Positions 33,986 through 43,352 of a stretch of 64,000 nucleotides of DNA are shown here, piece by piece. The DNA is from an uncultured Bacteroidota bacterium (lineage in GTDB: Bacteria; Bacteroidota; Bacteroidia; Bacteroidales; P3), in the NCBI GenBank assembly GCA_902788805.1, contig CADALO010000001.1, forward strand, positions 62,001 to 126,000, written 5' to 3'. Positions within the stretch are counted from its first letter, which is position 1. The number at the start of each line of letters is the position of its first letter. The notes beneath the pieces were generated by a model. The model was not told where the DNA came from and searched no databases. It was given only the letters and a program-made list of their open reading frames with translations. A program made the translations under genes and the position numbers.

Positions 33986-34825
33986 ATGTCCAAGAAAGAA
34001 AACCTTAATATAGCGCTGTTTCAGCAGAACATTGTCTGGGAGGACCCAGAGGCCAATTTCAGCAAGGTCGAGAAGGCTTTTGCCGATTTTGCCGCCGCTC
34101 TTGGCGACGGAGCGCAGATGCCTGACATTCTTGTCGTTCCCGAGACGTTCAGCACCGGATTCGGTGACCAGATGGCACGGCAGGCCGAGGCTCCCTTTGG
34201 CCCAGTCTATGACTTCGCTCTGACGATGGCCCGCCGCTATGACGCCCTGTTTGCCGGCACCTGGACGGTGCGCGAAGGCGGTGTGGTATACAACCGCCTG
34301 CACCTGGTGCGGCCCGACGGAGGGTGCGACACCTACGACAAGGGGCACACTTTCCGTATGAGCAGCGAGGCGTCGCAGATTGGACGTGGCACGCGGCGTG
34401 TCACCACACAGTGGCGCGGATGGCGCATCAAGCCTGCCGTATGCTACGACCTGCGTTTCCCGCTGTGGCTGCGCAATTCGGCCGACTGGGACTACGACCT
34501 GCTGCTGGTATGCGCCAACTGGCCTGGCTCGCGCTATGAGGCTTGGCGCACACTGCTCCGCGCCCGTGCCATCGAGAACCTGTCGTATGCCGTGGGCTGC
34601 AACCGTGTGGGGCGCGACAGCACCGGCATCGACTATGCCGGCTGTTCAGCCATTATCGACTATAAGGGCTTGCCGATGAGTGAGATAGCGCCATCGCTCG
34701 ACGCTGCTGCCCCTTCCGAGCGCATCATCACGGCGACACTCAGCGCATCATCGCTCGACACCTTCCGTCAACACTGGCCGTTCAATCTCGATTTCGACGG
34801 CGATCTGATGGCTTCCGACAATTAG
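33986..34825 (+). CDS. Nitrilase-superfamily amidase (omega-amidase / YafV-like)
   Basis: A 279-residue cytoplasmic C-N hydrolase. The Glu-Lys-Cys triad is visible: E in VVPETFSTGF, K in YDKGHTFRMSSE, and nucleophile C in KPAVCYDLRFPLWLRN, with the second Glu region later (ARAIENLSYAVGCNRVG). It best fits the YafV/Nit2 group, which hydrolyses alpha-ketoglutaramate or similar deaminated amides as metabolite repair. Length is normal. Third gene of the ribF-LRR-amidase run. Confidence 0.88.
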   Translation: MSKKENLNIALFQQNIVWEDPEANFSKVEKAFADFAAALGDGAQMPDILVVPETFSTGFGDQMARQAEAPFGPVYDFALTMARRYDALFAGTWTVREGGVVYNRLHLVRPDGGCDTYDKGHTFRMSSEASQIGRGTRRVTTQWRGWRIKPAVCYDLRFPLWLRNSADWDYDLLLVCANWPGSRYEAWRTLLRARAIENLSYAVGCNRVGRDSTGIDYAGCSAIIDYKGLPMSEIAPSLDAAAPSERIITATLSASSLDTFRQHWPFNLDFDGDLMASDN

Positions 34826-34851
34826 TTCTTTAAATCTATAATCTTGACAAT

Positions 34852-36186
34852 ATGCTTACACTTGGCAAACTTAGCGAATTGATTAAAGAGTTGGCTCCCA
34901 CGCAATACAACAGCATTATCATTGACAATGCCGTGGCTATCAAGGAGTATAGGTACTGCTACATTCGTGCGTTGACACAGAAAGTGGAGTTCCGCTCGGA
35001 CAGTGCTACGGTGGCTGTCGATGAAGAGTTGGAGACGCTGCTGAACGCCGAGATATTCTCGGCCGGCAATGGAGACGGACAGACGGCCGACGCTGCCTAT
35101 ATTCCTGTGGATAAGATGCTTGTATCGCAGGTCAAGGAGGCGCACAAGGTCTCGGGCGGAGGCTTCTTCAGCAATGCAAAGAAGAAGCTCTCGGAGCTTA
35201 TGAACGGAGGCCGCGACATTGACCTCGGCAGTATCCAATTGCTGAAGGATGGTGACCGGCTTGCCAAGAACCAGCCAGTCTTTGTGGTAAGGGCCGAGTG
35301 CAGCCTGTCGGACTGCCCTAACTGCAAGGGAACAAAGACTGTAAGCAGTTTGAACAAGGATGGGCAGCCGGTTGATGTAGAGTGCCCCGACTGCGAAGGC
35401 ACGGGGCGAGTGGCCTCTGTGTCGTGGTTCACGCCGGTTGTGAGCGAGAAGACAGTAAGCATTATGCGCTGCTTGGAGGGTGATATAGAGAACATTAAGG
35501 CGAGTACGCTCGAGGCCCACAAGGGCGACGACTCGACTCTTACCCGTATGTTGACCCGCGTCAATGGCGAGGATTTGAGGCAGTACCCGAGCGAATTTGA
35601 GCCGTATATCGATGTGCTTCACGACAAGGCGGGCGAAGGAAACGCCATTGAGGATGTCTATTACCGCATAATTCCCTGCTACACATTTGTCTATCGCAAT
35701 GTGCTGACAGGCAAGATACACACTGGAGCTGTGATTGACCCCGACACAGACGCGGAAATAGTGCTCGACTTTGAGAGTAGTGGCAGCAAGGTTGTCAACG
35801 GCGTCAAAGACCGCATAAAGGGCATAAGCCGTTTCTTCGGCAACATAGGCAAGACCGACAGTTTCAAGGACAACGAGGATTTGCGCCGCACTATCCGACT
35901 GCTGATTGCCATTGCCGTTGCCGACGGCGACGTGAGTGAGGAGGAAAAGCAGACCCTGACGCTGAGCATACGCGACATACACCAGCTGACCACTGCCGAG
36001 CAAGAGCAACTGCTGAGTCTGCTGGGCTCGGCGGACAGCAGTTTCCTGACCGACGACGACTTCAAGTTCCACAGCCGTGAGAACGCCGAGATGACCATAA
36101 ACCGTATGCAGGAGATAGCCTCGTCGGACGGCCTTGTCGACGTGCGCGAACGTGACATCATTGAGCGACTGAGGTTTACATATTAG
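34852..36186 (+). CDS. Unrecognised protein with CxxCxG zinc-like pair and TerB-like C-terminal domain
   Basis: A 444-residue cytoplasmic protein with no signal or membrane segment. Residues about 1-60 form a mixed domain. Around 152-185 are two CxxCxG motifs (CPNCKGTKTV, CPDCEGTGRV), the half-set found in DnaJ zinc fingers, flanked by strands (QPVFVVRAECSL, VASVSWFTPVV). A middle domain has a beta-rich stretch ending FVYRNVLTGKIHTGAVIDPD. The C-terminal about 110 residues are helical and resemble TerB/DUF533 (LLIAIAVADGDVSEEEKQTL, NRMQEIASSDGLVDVRERDIIERL). The combination suggests a metal-binding or chaperone-like scaffold, but I can assign no function. mutS2 starts 20 bases after it. Confidence 0.6.
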   Translation: MLTLGKLSELIKELAPTQYNSIIIDNAVAIKEYRYCYIRALTQKVEFRSDSATVAVDEELETLLNAEIFSAGNGDGQTADAAYIPVDKMLVSQVKEAHKVSGGGFFSNAKKKLSELMNGGRDIDLGSIQLLKDGDRLAKNQPVFVVRAECSLSDCPNCKGTKTVSSLNKDGQPVDVECPDCEGTGRVASVSWFTPVVSEKTVSIMRCLEGDIENIKASTLEAHKGDDSTLTRMLTRVNGEDLRQYPSEFEPYIDVLHDKAGEGNAIEDVYYRIIPCYTFVYRNVLTGKIHTGAVIDPDTDAEIVLDFESSGSKVVNGVKDRIKGISRFFGNIGKTDSFKDNEDLRRTIRLLIAIAVADGDVSEEEKQTLTLSIRDIHQLTTAEQEQLLSLLGSADSSFLTDDDFKFHSRENAEMTINRMQEIASSDGLVDVRERDIIERLRFTY

Positions 36187-36206
36187 TATTCACGCGCAAG
36201 AACGGT

Positions 36207-38657
36207 ATGGAACAGAAACTGTCATTTGACAAGATACGCGAGCTTGTAGCTGCCGAGACTACCAATGCGCTGGCAGAACGGATGGTGGGTGAGATGGCTT
36301 TCAGCCCGAACCACGAGCGAATAGAGCGCGAGCTTAAGCAGACTGAGGAGTTTCGCCAAATTCTGCTGATGGAGAATGCCTTTCCGTCGCAGGACTTTAT
36401 CGACCTCAGCGAGGAACTGACACGTCTCAAGGTGGCAGGGACGGTCATTGAACTCGAGGCCTTGCCCGACTTCAAGGCCTCGCTGCAGACGCTTACAGCC
36501 TGTCTGCGTTTCCTGCTGGCCGACGGCGGTGTCAAGTATCCATCGCTTTTTGCCCTTGCAGAGCGCGTCGAGCTTGATGCCAATATATTGCGCCGGCTTG
36601 GAAAAATAGTAGACGACAAAGGAGAGATATTCGACGATGCATCGCCGACGTTGCAGGACATCAGGCGACAGATGACGCGCAAACGCAATGAAGTGGACGC
36701 GCAGATAAGCCGCTCGCTGAGCCGTGCCAAGCGTGAAGGCTGGGCACCGGAGAATGCCGAGGTGACTATTCGTAACGGGCGTCTCGTGATACCGATGCTC
36801 GACACCCACAGGCGTAAGATTAAAGGTATTATCCAAGATGAGTCGGCTACACGACAGACGGCATTCCTCGAGCCCTCGGAGGTGGTGGAACTTAACAACG
36901 ACCTGCGCGAACTGGAGTTCGCCGAGCGACACGAGATACAGAAAATACTTGCGGCTTTTACCGACTACATACGTCCTCAGCTGCAGCAGATTATCAATGC
37001 CTACTGGTTCCTTGCACGCATCGACTTTATCCGTGCCAAAGCGCGCTTTGCACTCTCTATCAATGCCGTAATGCCGGTGCTTAACGAGCGTCCTATGATA
37101 GGATGGCTCGAGGCACACCACCCGCTGCTCTATCTCAACCATAAAGCGCAGCGCAAGGAGGTGGTGCCCTTCAGCCTGACCCTCGATGGTGACCAGCGCA
37201 TACTGATTGTCTCTGGTCCCAATGCCGGCGGCAAATCGGTGTGTCTCAAAGCCGTGGGCCTGATACAGTATATGTTGCAATGCGGACTGCTTGTCCCTTG
37301 CCGCGAAACGTCGGAGTTCGGTATATTCGAGAGTATTTTCATTGACATCGGCGACCAGCAGTCGCTTGAGAACGACCTCAGCACATACTCCTCGCACTTG
37401 CAGAATATGAAACAGCTGCTTGCCAGCGCTGATGACAGGACGTTATTCCTCCTTGACGAGCTGGGTGGCGGCACGGAGCCACGCTCTGGCTGCGCCATTG
37501 CCGAAGCGTTGCTGGAAGAACTGTACCGTCGTCACTCGTTTGGCGTAGTTACGACCCACTTTGCAGACCTCAAACTGCTGGCCGACCGCTACGAGGGCAT
37601 TCTTAATGGCGCTATGCTGTTCGACACCGAACGTATGGTGCCTCTCTATCGTCTCTCGGTGGGGCATCCGGGAAGCTCGTTCGCATTCGAGATTGCTACC
37701 AAGATAGGTTTTCCGCTGGATATACTTGAAGCAGCAGAGGGCAAGGTCGGTACCGAAATGCTTAACTTCGAGCACCAGCTGCAGCAGATAGAGCTCGACA
37801 AGCAGGAAATAGCCCGTCAACGTGCTGAACTCGAGGTGTCGGACAACTTCCTCAACGAGGTGATAACCAAATACCAGAAGCTTACCGAGAAGCTGGAAAG
37901 CAAGAAATACGACATCCTCAGCGAGGCGCGCCAGCAGGCCCGCCAGATATTGACCGATGCCAACCGCACGGTAGAGCGCACTATCGCCGACATAAAGGAG
38001 GCTAACGCCGAGCGTGAGCGCACGCAACAGGCGCGCGAGCAGATGCGTGGCGAGGCCGAAGCCCTCGAGCACCAGCAGCAGGAGCACGACCGTCGCCGCA
38101 GGCAACAGCGGGCACAGCAGAAGGTCGCAGCCGCGCCTGAGCCTCAGAGACAGGGTGATACCGAAGAGATGCTGCCTGCCGAAGGGCCGCTACAAGTGGG
38201 CGACATCGTGCGTATCGACGCTGGCGACACATACGGTCAACTGGTTGAACTCAAGGGTAAAAAGGCAGTGGTTGAAAGCAACAGCATACGTATGACCATA
38301 GCACTCGACCGTTTGCAGAAGACACTCAAGAAGGCAATTCCCGTCGACAAGACACAACAACGCAACAACCGCTTCCAGTCCATCTATGACGATATCAACG
38401 AGAAACGCAAAGAATTCAAGCCTACTCTCGACCTGCGAGGCCACCGCGCCGAAGAAGCCTTGATAGAACTGCAGCACTTCCTCGACGACGCCCAACTGCT
38501 CAGCGAGAAGGAACTGCAGATACTCCACGGCAAAGGCTACGGTATACTCAAAACCATAATCCGCCAGCAGCTGCAGTCGATGCCCGAGGTCAAATCGTTC
38601 CATTCCGCACCAATCGAACTCGGTGGCGACGGCATAACAATGTTGCACCTCAGATAG
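36207..38657 (+). CDS. mutS2: MutS2-family ATPase/nuclease with Smr domain
   Basis: An 816-residue homodimer-type protein. It lacks the mismatch-recognition domain of MutS. The core clamp is about 100-310, the ATPase has Walker A SGPNAGGKSV (about 332-341) and LFLLDELGGGTEP, a long coiled coil spans about 510-640 (QQIELDKQEIARQRAELEV ... ERERTQQAREQMRGEAEALEHQQQEHD), and the KOW-like strand region and Smr nuclease domain end the protein (LDLRGHRAEEALIEL, LHGKGYGILKTIIRQQL). Family roles are splitting collided ribosomes and limiting recombination. Full length. Confidence 0.95.
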   Translation: MEQKLSFDKIRELVAAETTNALAERMVGEMAFSPNHERIERELKQTEEFRQILLMENAFPSQDFIDLSEELTRLKVAGTVIELEALPDFKASLQTLTACLRFLLADGGVKYPSLFALAERVELDANILRRLGKIVDDKGEIFDDASPTLQDIRRQMTRKRNEVDAQISRSLSRAKREGWAPENAEVTIRNGRLVIPMLDTHRRKIKGIIQDESATRQTAFLEPSEVVELNNDLRELEFAERHEIQKILAAFTDYIRPQLQQIINAYWFLARIDFIRAKARFALSINAVMPVLNERPMIGWLEAHHPLLYLNHKAQRKEVVPFSLTLDGDQRILIVSGPNAGGKSVCLKAVGLIQYMLQCGLLVPCRETSEFGIFESIFIDIGDQQSLENDLSTYSSHLQNMKQLLASADDRTLFLLDELGGGTEPRSGCAIAEALLEELYRRHSFGVVTTHFADLKLLADRYEGILNGAMLFDTERMVPLYRLSVGHPGSSFAFEIATKIGFPLDILEAAEGKVGTEMLNFEHQLQQIELDKQEIARQRAELEVSDNFLNEVITKYQKLTEKLESKKYDILSEARQQARQILTDANRTVERTIADIKEANAERERTQQAREQMRGEAEALEHQQQEHDRRRRQQRAQQKVAAAPEPQRQGDTEEMLPAEGPLQVGDIVRIDAGDTYGQLVELKGKKAVVESNSIRMTIALDRLQKTLKKAIPVDKTQQRNNRFQSIYDDINEKRKEFKPTLDLRGHRAEEALIELQHFLDDAQLLSEKELQILHGKGYGILKTIIRQQLQSMPEVKSFHSAPIELGGDGITMLHLR

Positions 38658-38760
38658 TCGATACGTTTAGAATCAGACAGTTGTGTTCCCAGTCGGGGTT
38701 TTCCCAGCAAAAAAGGGAAAAATAGTTGGTGCTGTCGGGTTTTACTTGCAAGGGTCTGTG

Positions 38761-38821
38761 TACTTTTGCATTGTGAAAAAAGTGCAAAACAAAACCAATT
38801 CAAAAAAAAATACTATTTTTG
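38761..38821 (+). promoter_or_regulatory. Two promoter boxes before the lipoprotein gene
   Basis: TACTTTTG at 38761-38768 and TATTTTTG at 38814-38821 both fit TAnnTTTG. The second lies 47 bases before ATG 38869. Confidence 0.65.
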
Positions 38822-38868
38822 CAGTGGTAAACAAATCGCATTATAACAATAAAATAAAACATAAAACA

Positions 38869-39303
38869 ATGAAAAAGTTAATCTTACCTATGATTGCCGC
38901 CTTCGTGCTGCTGACGGGTTGCGGCGAAAAAGCAAGAGTAATAACCTCTTATTACACGGTGAAACCCAACCAGTGGGAGTACTCCATCACTACCTACAAC
39001 GATGGTACCTACACCACCAATTACGCCTACTCCGTTTGGGAGAACATCGACATCGACGATGAGGTCATTATGAACGGTGTGGTTATGGCCTACTACCTCG
39101 ACAATGACGGCCGCGACAACATCCTGCCTTACACTCTCTATTTCACCGACGATGCAGGAGTTCCCTATCAGGAGCGCTTCGAGTATGACATAGAGCCGGG
39201 CAAGATCACCTTCAAAATCAAGGACACAGACTTCAACACCCAGGCATCGATGGCCAACATCGGCACGATGAAATTCAAGGTCTGCGTCATACGCAACTTC
39301 TAA
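38869..39303 (+). CDS. Small lipoprotein of unknown function
   Basis: A 144-residue protein from ATG 38869; earlier in-frame starts lie before or inside the promoter boxes. The lipoprotein signal is KKLILPMIAAFVLLTGC (Cys 18). The mature part is rich in Tyr and acidic residues (QWEYSITTYNDGTYTTNYAYSVWENIDIDDEVIMNGVVMAYY) and ends as a beta-rich domain (GTMKFKVCVIRNF), a pattern common in small Bacteroidetes lipoproteins. No function known. Single-gene unit ended by the bidirectional hairpin at 39322. Confidence 0.75.
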   Translation: MKKLILPMIAAFVLLTGCGEKARVITSYYTVKPNQWEYSITTYNDGTYTTNYAYSVWENIDIDDEVIMNGVVMAYYLDNDGRDNILPYTLYFTDDAGVPYQERFEYDIEPGKITFKIKDTDFNTQASMANIGTMKFKVCVIRNF

Positions 39304-39321
39304 GAGAGGCCGACATAAAAA

Positions 39322-39351
39322 CAAAAGCCCTCGCGAAAGCGGGGGCTTTTT
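39322..39351. terminator. Bidirectional terminator between lipoprotein gene and tRNA-Gln
   Basis: AAAAGCCCTCGCGAAAGCGGGGGCTTTTT-type hairpin flanked by A and T runs. It serves both converging units. Confidence 0.85.
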
Positions 39352-39352
39352 G

Positions 39353-39423
39353 TTGTCCTACCAGGATTCGAACCTAGACAAGCAGAACCAAAATCTGATG
39401 TGCTACCATTACACCATAGGACA
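39353..39423 (-). tRNA. tRNA-Gln (anticodon TTG)
   Basis: Acceptor TGTCCTA/TAGGACA is identical to the tRNA-Gln at 7520. The anticodon loop TTTTGGT carries TTG. The T arm is CTAGGTTCGAATCCTGG, with A73 and no encoded CCA. Reads CAA. Confidence 0.95.
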
Positions 39424-39487
39424 AACTCTGTTTCCAGCGGAGAATAGTGGGCGGTGGAACGCTTGGAATCCTCCCGAAAATCGGCTG

Positions 39488-39495
39488 CAAAAGTA
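39488..39495 (-). promoter_or_regulatory. Promoter -7 box of tRNA-Gln(TTG)
   Basis: Minus-strand TACTTTTG, 64 bases before the mature 5' end, in an AT-rich context. Confidence 0.7.
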
Positions 39496-39583
39496 CTACA
39501 ATTTTTTTGTGTATACAAATTTTTTTTGTTGGAACCTCCTTTCGGAGGCTCCAACAATCTGACTATTGCCGATTTAGGCTGCT

Positions 39584-41449
39584 TTAATTTCCTTTGAAGG
39601 GCAGCTTGATGGCCGGCAGTTCGATGGTGCGGAACGAGGAGAAAAGTCCGGTTTTCGTGTCATCGGTCTTACCGAAAATGTCGACTATAAGGTCCTTGTA
39701 TTTGTTCTGTAGCAGGTTGCGGCGCAGCTTGAGGGTGGGCGAGAGCAGTCCGTTGGTGGTGGTCCACTCCTCGCTGACCAGTCGGAACTTCTTAATCTGT
39801 TCGTGCGGAGCAAACTCCTTGTTGTACAGGTCGATGACCTCCTGCATCTTCTTGTTGACCTCGGGCAGCGAGATGAGCTGCGGGTTGTCGCGATAGTGCA
39901 GGTGGTGTTTCAAAGCCCAGTAGTGCAGCGTGTTGAAGTTGGGCGAGATGATGGCAGCGGCAATCTTCTGATGCTCTCCCACGACCATCACCTGGTCAAT
40001 GTACTCCGACTCGCGCAGCTTGTTCTCAAGCACTTGCGGAGCCACGTATTTGCCTGCCGACAGTTTGAAAATATCCTTCTTGCGGTCGGTAATCTTCAGG
40101 TAGCGGCCAGCCACCACCTTGCCGATGTCGCCCGTGTGGAACCAGCCGTCGCTGTCTATCACCTGTGCTGTGTATTCGGGGTCTTTGTAGTAGCCCATCA
40201 TCACGTGCGGTCCGCGGGTCAGAATCTCGCCGTCCTCGGCAATCATCATCTCGGTGCCGCTCAGGGCGGGGCCTACGGTGCCGAAACGCACCAGGTTGTC
40301 GACAGGGTTGTTGACGGCGATAACCGGCGAAGTCTCGCTGAGACCGTAGCCTTCATATATGTTCATTCCGGCGGCGCTGAAGAGGCGCACCAAGCGTTCG
40401 GGAATGCTGCTGCCTCCGCTGATGATGATCATACGGCGGCCGCCGAATTTCTCGCGCCAGTGGCGGTAGACCATACGGTCGTAGAAGCGGTGCATCAGCT
40501 GGTACCAGATGGACACCTTCTTGATGATGCCGTTGTCGTAGCGCATACCGTGCTTGAACGCGCGGAAGTAGATGGCCTTCTTGATGGCGGGAAAGTCCTT
40601 GCCGGCGGCATAGAGCTTGTCGTAGAACATCTCGAGCACGCGTGGCACGGCGCAGAAGCCGCCGCATTCGATGTCCTGCATATCGCGCTGCAGGGTGCCC
40701 ATACTCTCGGCATAGTAAATGCTGCATCCCAGATACTGGAAGTGGTAGTTCATCGAGCGCTCGAAGACGTGGTTCAGAGGCAGGAACGACAGCACACGAT
40801 AGTCGGGCGTCATAGGGTTGACCTTGGCGTGGGCCAGGAAGTTGCTGCAGATGTTGCGGTGGCTCAGCATCACGCCCTTGGGGTCGCCCGTGGTGCCGCT
40901 GGTGTATACCAGTGTCAGCCAGTCGTCGGGTTTGGCAGCGGCCTTGCGCTGCTCCAGTTCGGCCAAATGCTTCTCGCGGCTTGCGATACCCAGCTTTAGG
41001 ATCTCGAGCGTGCGGTGGTAGCCCTCGATGGCGACAAGGGTATAGATGTCGGGGGCCGTCTCAAGCTGCTGCAGGGCGGGCTGCACGCGGCGCAGAAGCA
41101 CCTGGCTGCTGACCAGCAGCATCTTGGCACCGCTGTGCTTGAAGATGTGCACATAGTTCTCGGTCGACAGGGTGGGGTAGACGGGCACGTGGATGGCTCC
41201 CGTCAACGCCAGTGCCATATCGATGAAGTTCCACTCGGGGCAGTTGTTCGAAATCGTGATGACGCGGTCGCCCGGCTCAATGCCCAGCTCCATAAGGCCG
41301 TAGGCCATAAAATGGGCGTATTTGTAGTAATCGTGCGAGCTGTAGCGCACCCATTCGCCGTTGACCTTGCCGGCAAGGATGTCATCCTTCGGGTGGTTGA
41401 CGACAAGGTGGTCCAACAGGTCGAATAATCGTGTAATTTCAATTTCCAT
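39584..41449 (-). CDS. Long-chain acyl-CoA synthetase (AMP-binding)
   Basis: A 621-residue adenylate-forming ligase that activates fatty acids to acyl-AMP and then acyl-CoA. P-loop LVYTSGTTGDPKGVMLSHRN lies at about 190-210, IYEGYGLSETSPVIAVN carries the A5 motif, GWFHTGDIGKV the A7 motif, and LKITDRKKDIFKLSAGKYVAPQVLENKL the A8 hinge with the C-terminal catalytic Lys region. The N-terminal extension (LFDLLDHLVVNHPKDDILAGKV) matches FadD15/long-chain types. No membrane segment. Fatty-acid chain preference is not predictable. Monocistronic. Confidence 0.92.
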   Translation of the reverse strand: MEIEITRLFDLLDHLVVNHPKDDILAGKVNGEWVRYSSHDYYKYAHFMAYGLMELGIEPGDRVITISNNCPEWNFIDMALALTGAIHVPVYPTLSTENYVHIFKHSGAKMLLVSSQVLLRRVQPALQQLETAPDIYTLVAIEGYHRTLEILKLGIASREKHLAELEQRKAAAKPDDWLTLVYTSGTTGDPKGVMLSHRNICSNFLAHAKVNPMTPDYRVLSFLPLNHVFERSMNYHFQYLGCSIYYAESMGTLQRDMQDIECGGFCAVPRVLEMFYDKLYAAGKDFPAIKKAIYFRAFKHGMRYDNGIIKKVSIWYQLMHRFYDRMVYRHWREKFGGRRMIIISGGSSIPERLVRLFSAAGMNIYEGYGLSETSPVIAVNNPVDNLVRFGTVGPALSGTEMMIAEDGEILTRGPHVMMGYYKDPEYTAQVIDSDGWFHTGDIGKVVAGRYLKITDRKKDIFKLSAGKYVAPQVLENKLRESEYIDQVMVVGEHQKIAAAIISPNFNTLHYWALKHHLHYRDNPQLISLPEVNKKMQEVIDLYNKEFAPHEQIKKFRLVSEEWTTTNGLLSPTLKLRRNLLQNKYKDLIVDIFGKTDDTKTGLFSSFRTIELPAIKLPFKGN

Positions 41450-41534
41450 TTATATGCTTACTATTGTTCTAAATGTCTGGTTTTTATTTGTTTCTTATGG
41501 TTGCTTTGCGCATTTGCGCATAATATCCAATATG

Positions 41535-41542
41535 CAAAAATA
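41535..41542 (-). promoter_or_regulatory. Promoter -7 box of acyl-CoA synthetase gene
   Basis: Minus-strand TATTTTTG, 85 bases before the ATG at 41449. Confidence 0.6.
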
Positions 41543-41729
41543 CTAAAAAAAAATTAAGTGGATAACTTTTTTTTATAGTTTTTTAGCAAATCACAGTTTG
41601 TTCTATGTCGCCTACCGAAAAGCTGTGTTTTCGCCCCGAAAACGCCGTTTTTACGTTTCTTGCTCTTATTCAGCTTATTGTATATTAATACATAACTCGC
41701 TGTATCTAAGGGGGGTTATAGGCACCTTC

Positions 41730-41834
41730 TTCGTTCGTTGTCCAGTCGTTGTCCAGTTGTTGTCCAGTCGTTGTCCAGTCATTGACTGGACAACGACTGG
41801 ACAACAACTGGACAACGACTGGACAACGAACGAA
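41730..41834. repeat. 11-bp-unit palindrome, copy D
   Basis: A perfect 51-bp stem with the 3-base loop ATT. The outer flank is TTCGTTC instead of ACCAACACTGGTC; then come the same four units as copy C (GTTGTCCAGTC, with GTTGTCCAGTT second) and the exact inverse. It lies between the divergent acyl-CoA synthetase and rocD genes. The rest of the 615-base gap holds only the two promoters. Confidence 0.95.
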
Positions 41835-42011
41835 CTTGATGCGGTGCGGAAGCGGCGAAAACACTTGCCGGTGGCGGTTTTTGCCTGAGGCGGCGGCGAG
41901 TGTGGCGTTGTGAGACGTTTGCCAAAGTGCCGGTTTTGCTTCTTTTCGGTGCTTCAAAGTGCAGGCGGAGAGAAAGATTCAATTTTTTTTATTTGTATTC
42001 AAAAAAAAGTG

Positions 42012-42019
42012 TATATTTG
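42012..42019 (+). promoter_or_regulatory. Promoter -7 box of rocD
   Basis: TATATTTG, 45 bases before ATG 42065. Confidence 0.7.
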
Positions 42020-42064
42020 CAGCGTTTTTAACCAGAATACTAATTCTCAAAAACCGATATAATT

Positions 42065-43285
42065 ATGACAAAATCAGAGCAATTTATGGAAATGGAAGCC
42101 AAATACGGCGCCCATAATTATCATCCGCTACCGGTAGTGCTTGCCAAAGGCGAAGGAGCTTTTGTGTGGGACTGCGAAGGCAAGAAATATTTTGACTTCC
42201 TGTCGGCTTATTCGGCAGTGAATCAAGGCCATTGCCACCCCAAGATCATCAAGGCCCTCTGCGACCAGGCTCACGAACTGACCCTCAGCAGCCGCGCTTT
42301 CTACAACAACTGCCTTGGCGAATGGGAGAAGTATGTGACCGAGTATTTCGGCTATGAGAAGGTGCTGCCTATGAACAGCGGCGCCGAGGCCGACGAGACG
42401 GCTCTGAAACTGGCCCGTCGTTGGGGTGTCGTCAAGAAAGGCATCAAGAACGACGAGGTGATGATTGTCTGCTGCGAGGGCAACTTCCACGGCCGCACTA
42501 TTACCATCATTACTATGAGCAACGACCCCGAGAGCTATGCCAACTACGGCCCGATGACTCCGGGTTTCATCCGCATACCTTACAACGACCCCGACGCACT
42601 GGAGAAGGTGCTGAGCGAGCACGGCGACAAGATTGCCGGTTTCCTCGTCGAGCCTATCCAGGGCGAGGCTGGCGTCTATGTCCCCGATGAGGGCTACCTG
42701 AAGAAATGCTATGACATCTGCCACAAGCACAACGTCCTGTTTATGGCCGACGAGGTGCAGTGCGGTATCGCCCGTACCGGCAAGATGCTGGCTTGCGACC
42801 ACGAGGGCGTGCGTCCCGACATCCTCATCCTCGGCAAGGCCCTGGGTGGCGGCGTGGTGCCTGTAAGCTGTGTGCTGGCCGACGACGACATTATGCTCAA
42901 CATCAAGCCTGGCGAGCACGGCTCGACCTTCGGCGGTAACCCCATCGCTGCTAAGGTCAGTATCGCTGCCCTGCAGGTCATCAAGGACGAGCACCTGATG
43001 GAGAACGCCGAGCGTCTGGGCAAGATCTTCCGCGACGAGATGTCGGCTTTCAAGAGCCCGATGATCGAGAAGGTGCGCGGCAAAGGTCTGCTCAACGCCA
43101 TCATCATCAAGCCCCGCAACGGCAAGGAGGCTTGGGATGTGTGCCTGAAGATGCGCGATATGGGCGTGCTGGCCAAACCGACCCACCAGCACATCATCCG
43201 CTTCGCTCCTCCGCTGGTCATCACCGAGGAGCAGCTGCGCGAGGCTATCGACATCATCAAGAAGGCCATCGCTTCGTTCGAATAA
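42065..43285 (+). CDS. rocD: Ornithine aminotransferase
   Basis: A 406-residue class III PLP aminotransferase that converts ornithine and 2-oxoglutarate to glutamate semialdehyde and glutamate. The PLP lysine is in [17 protein letters not shown] (about residue 257), with the conserved [51 protein letters not shown] and [31 protein letters not shown] completes the active site. Length and motifs match ornithine aminotransferase rather than acetylornithine forms. Its own promoter and terminator make it monocistronic. Confidence 0.93.
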   Translation: MTKSEQFMEMEAKYGAHNYHPLPVVLAKGEGAFVWDCEGKKYFDFLSAYSAVNQGHCHPKIIKALCDQAHELTLSSRAFYNNCLGEWEKYVTEYFGYEKVLPMNSGAEADETALKLARRWGVVKKGIKNDEVMIVCCEGNFHGRTITIITMSNDPESYANYGPMTPGFIRIPYNDPDALEKVLSEHGDKIAGFLVEPIQGEAGVYVPDEGYLKKCYDICHKHNVLFMADEVQCGIARTGKMLACDHEGVRPDILILGKALGGGVVPVSCVLADDDIMLNIKPGEHGSTFGGNPIAAKVSIAALQVIKDEHLMENAERLGKIFRDEMSAFKSPMIEKVRGKGLLNAIIIKPRNGKEAWDVCLKMRDMGVLAKPTHQHIIRFAPPLVITEEQLREAIDIIKKAIASFE

Positions 43286-43308
43286 TTGTATATTCCATAA
43301 AAAGTTTC

Positions 43309-43340
43309 GAGGGTCGCCGCGGAGCGGCGACCCTCTTTTT
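43309..43340 (+). terminator. Terminator of rocD
   Basis: GAGGGTCGCCGC / GCGGCGACCCTC hairpin followed by TTTTT, 24 bases after the stop. Confidence 0.9.
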
Positions 43341-43352
43341 AATTATTGCACA

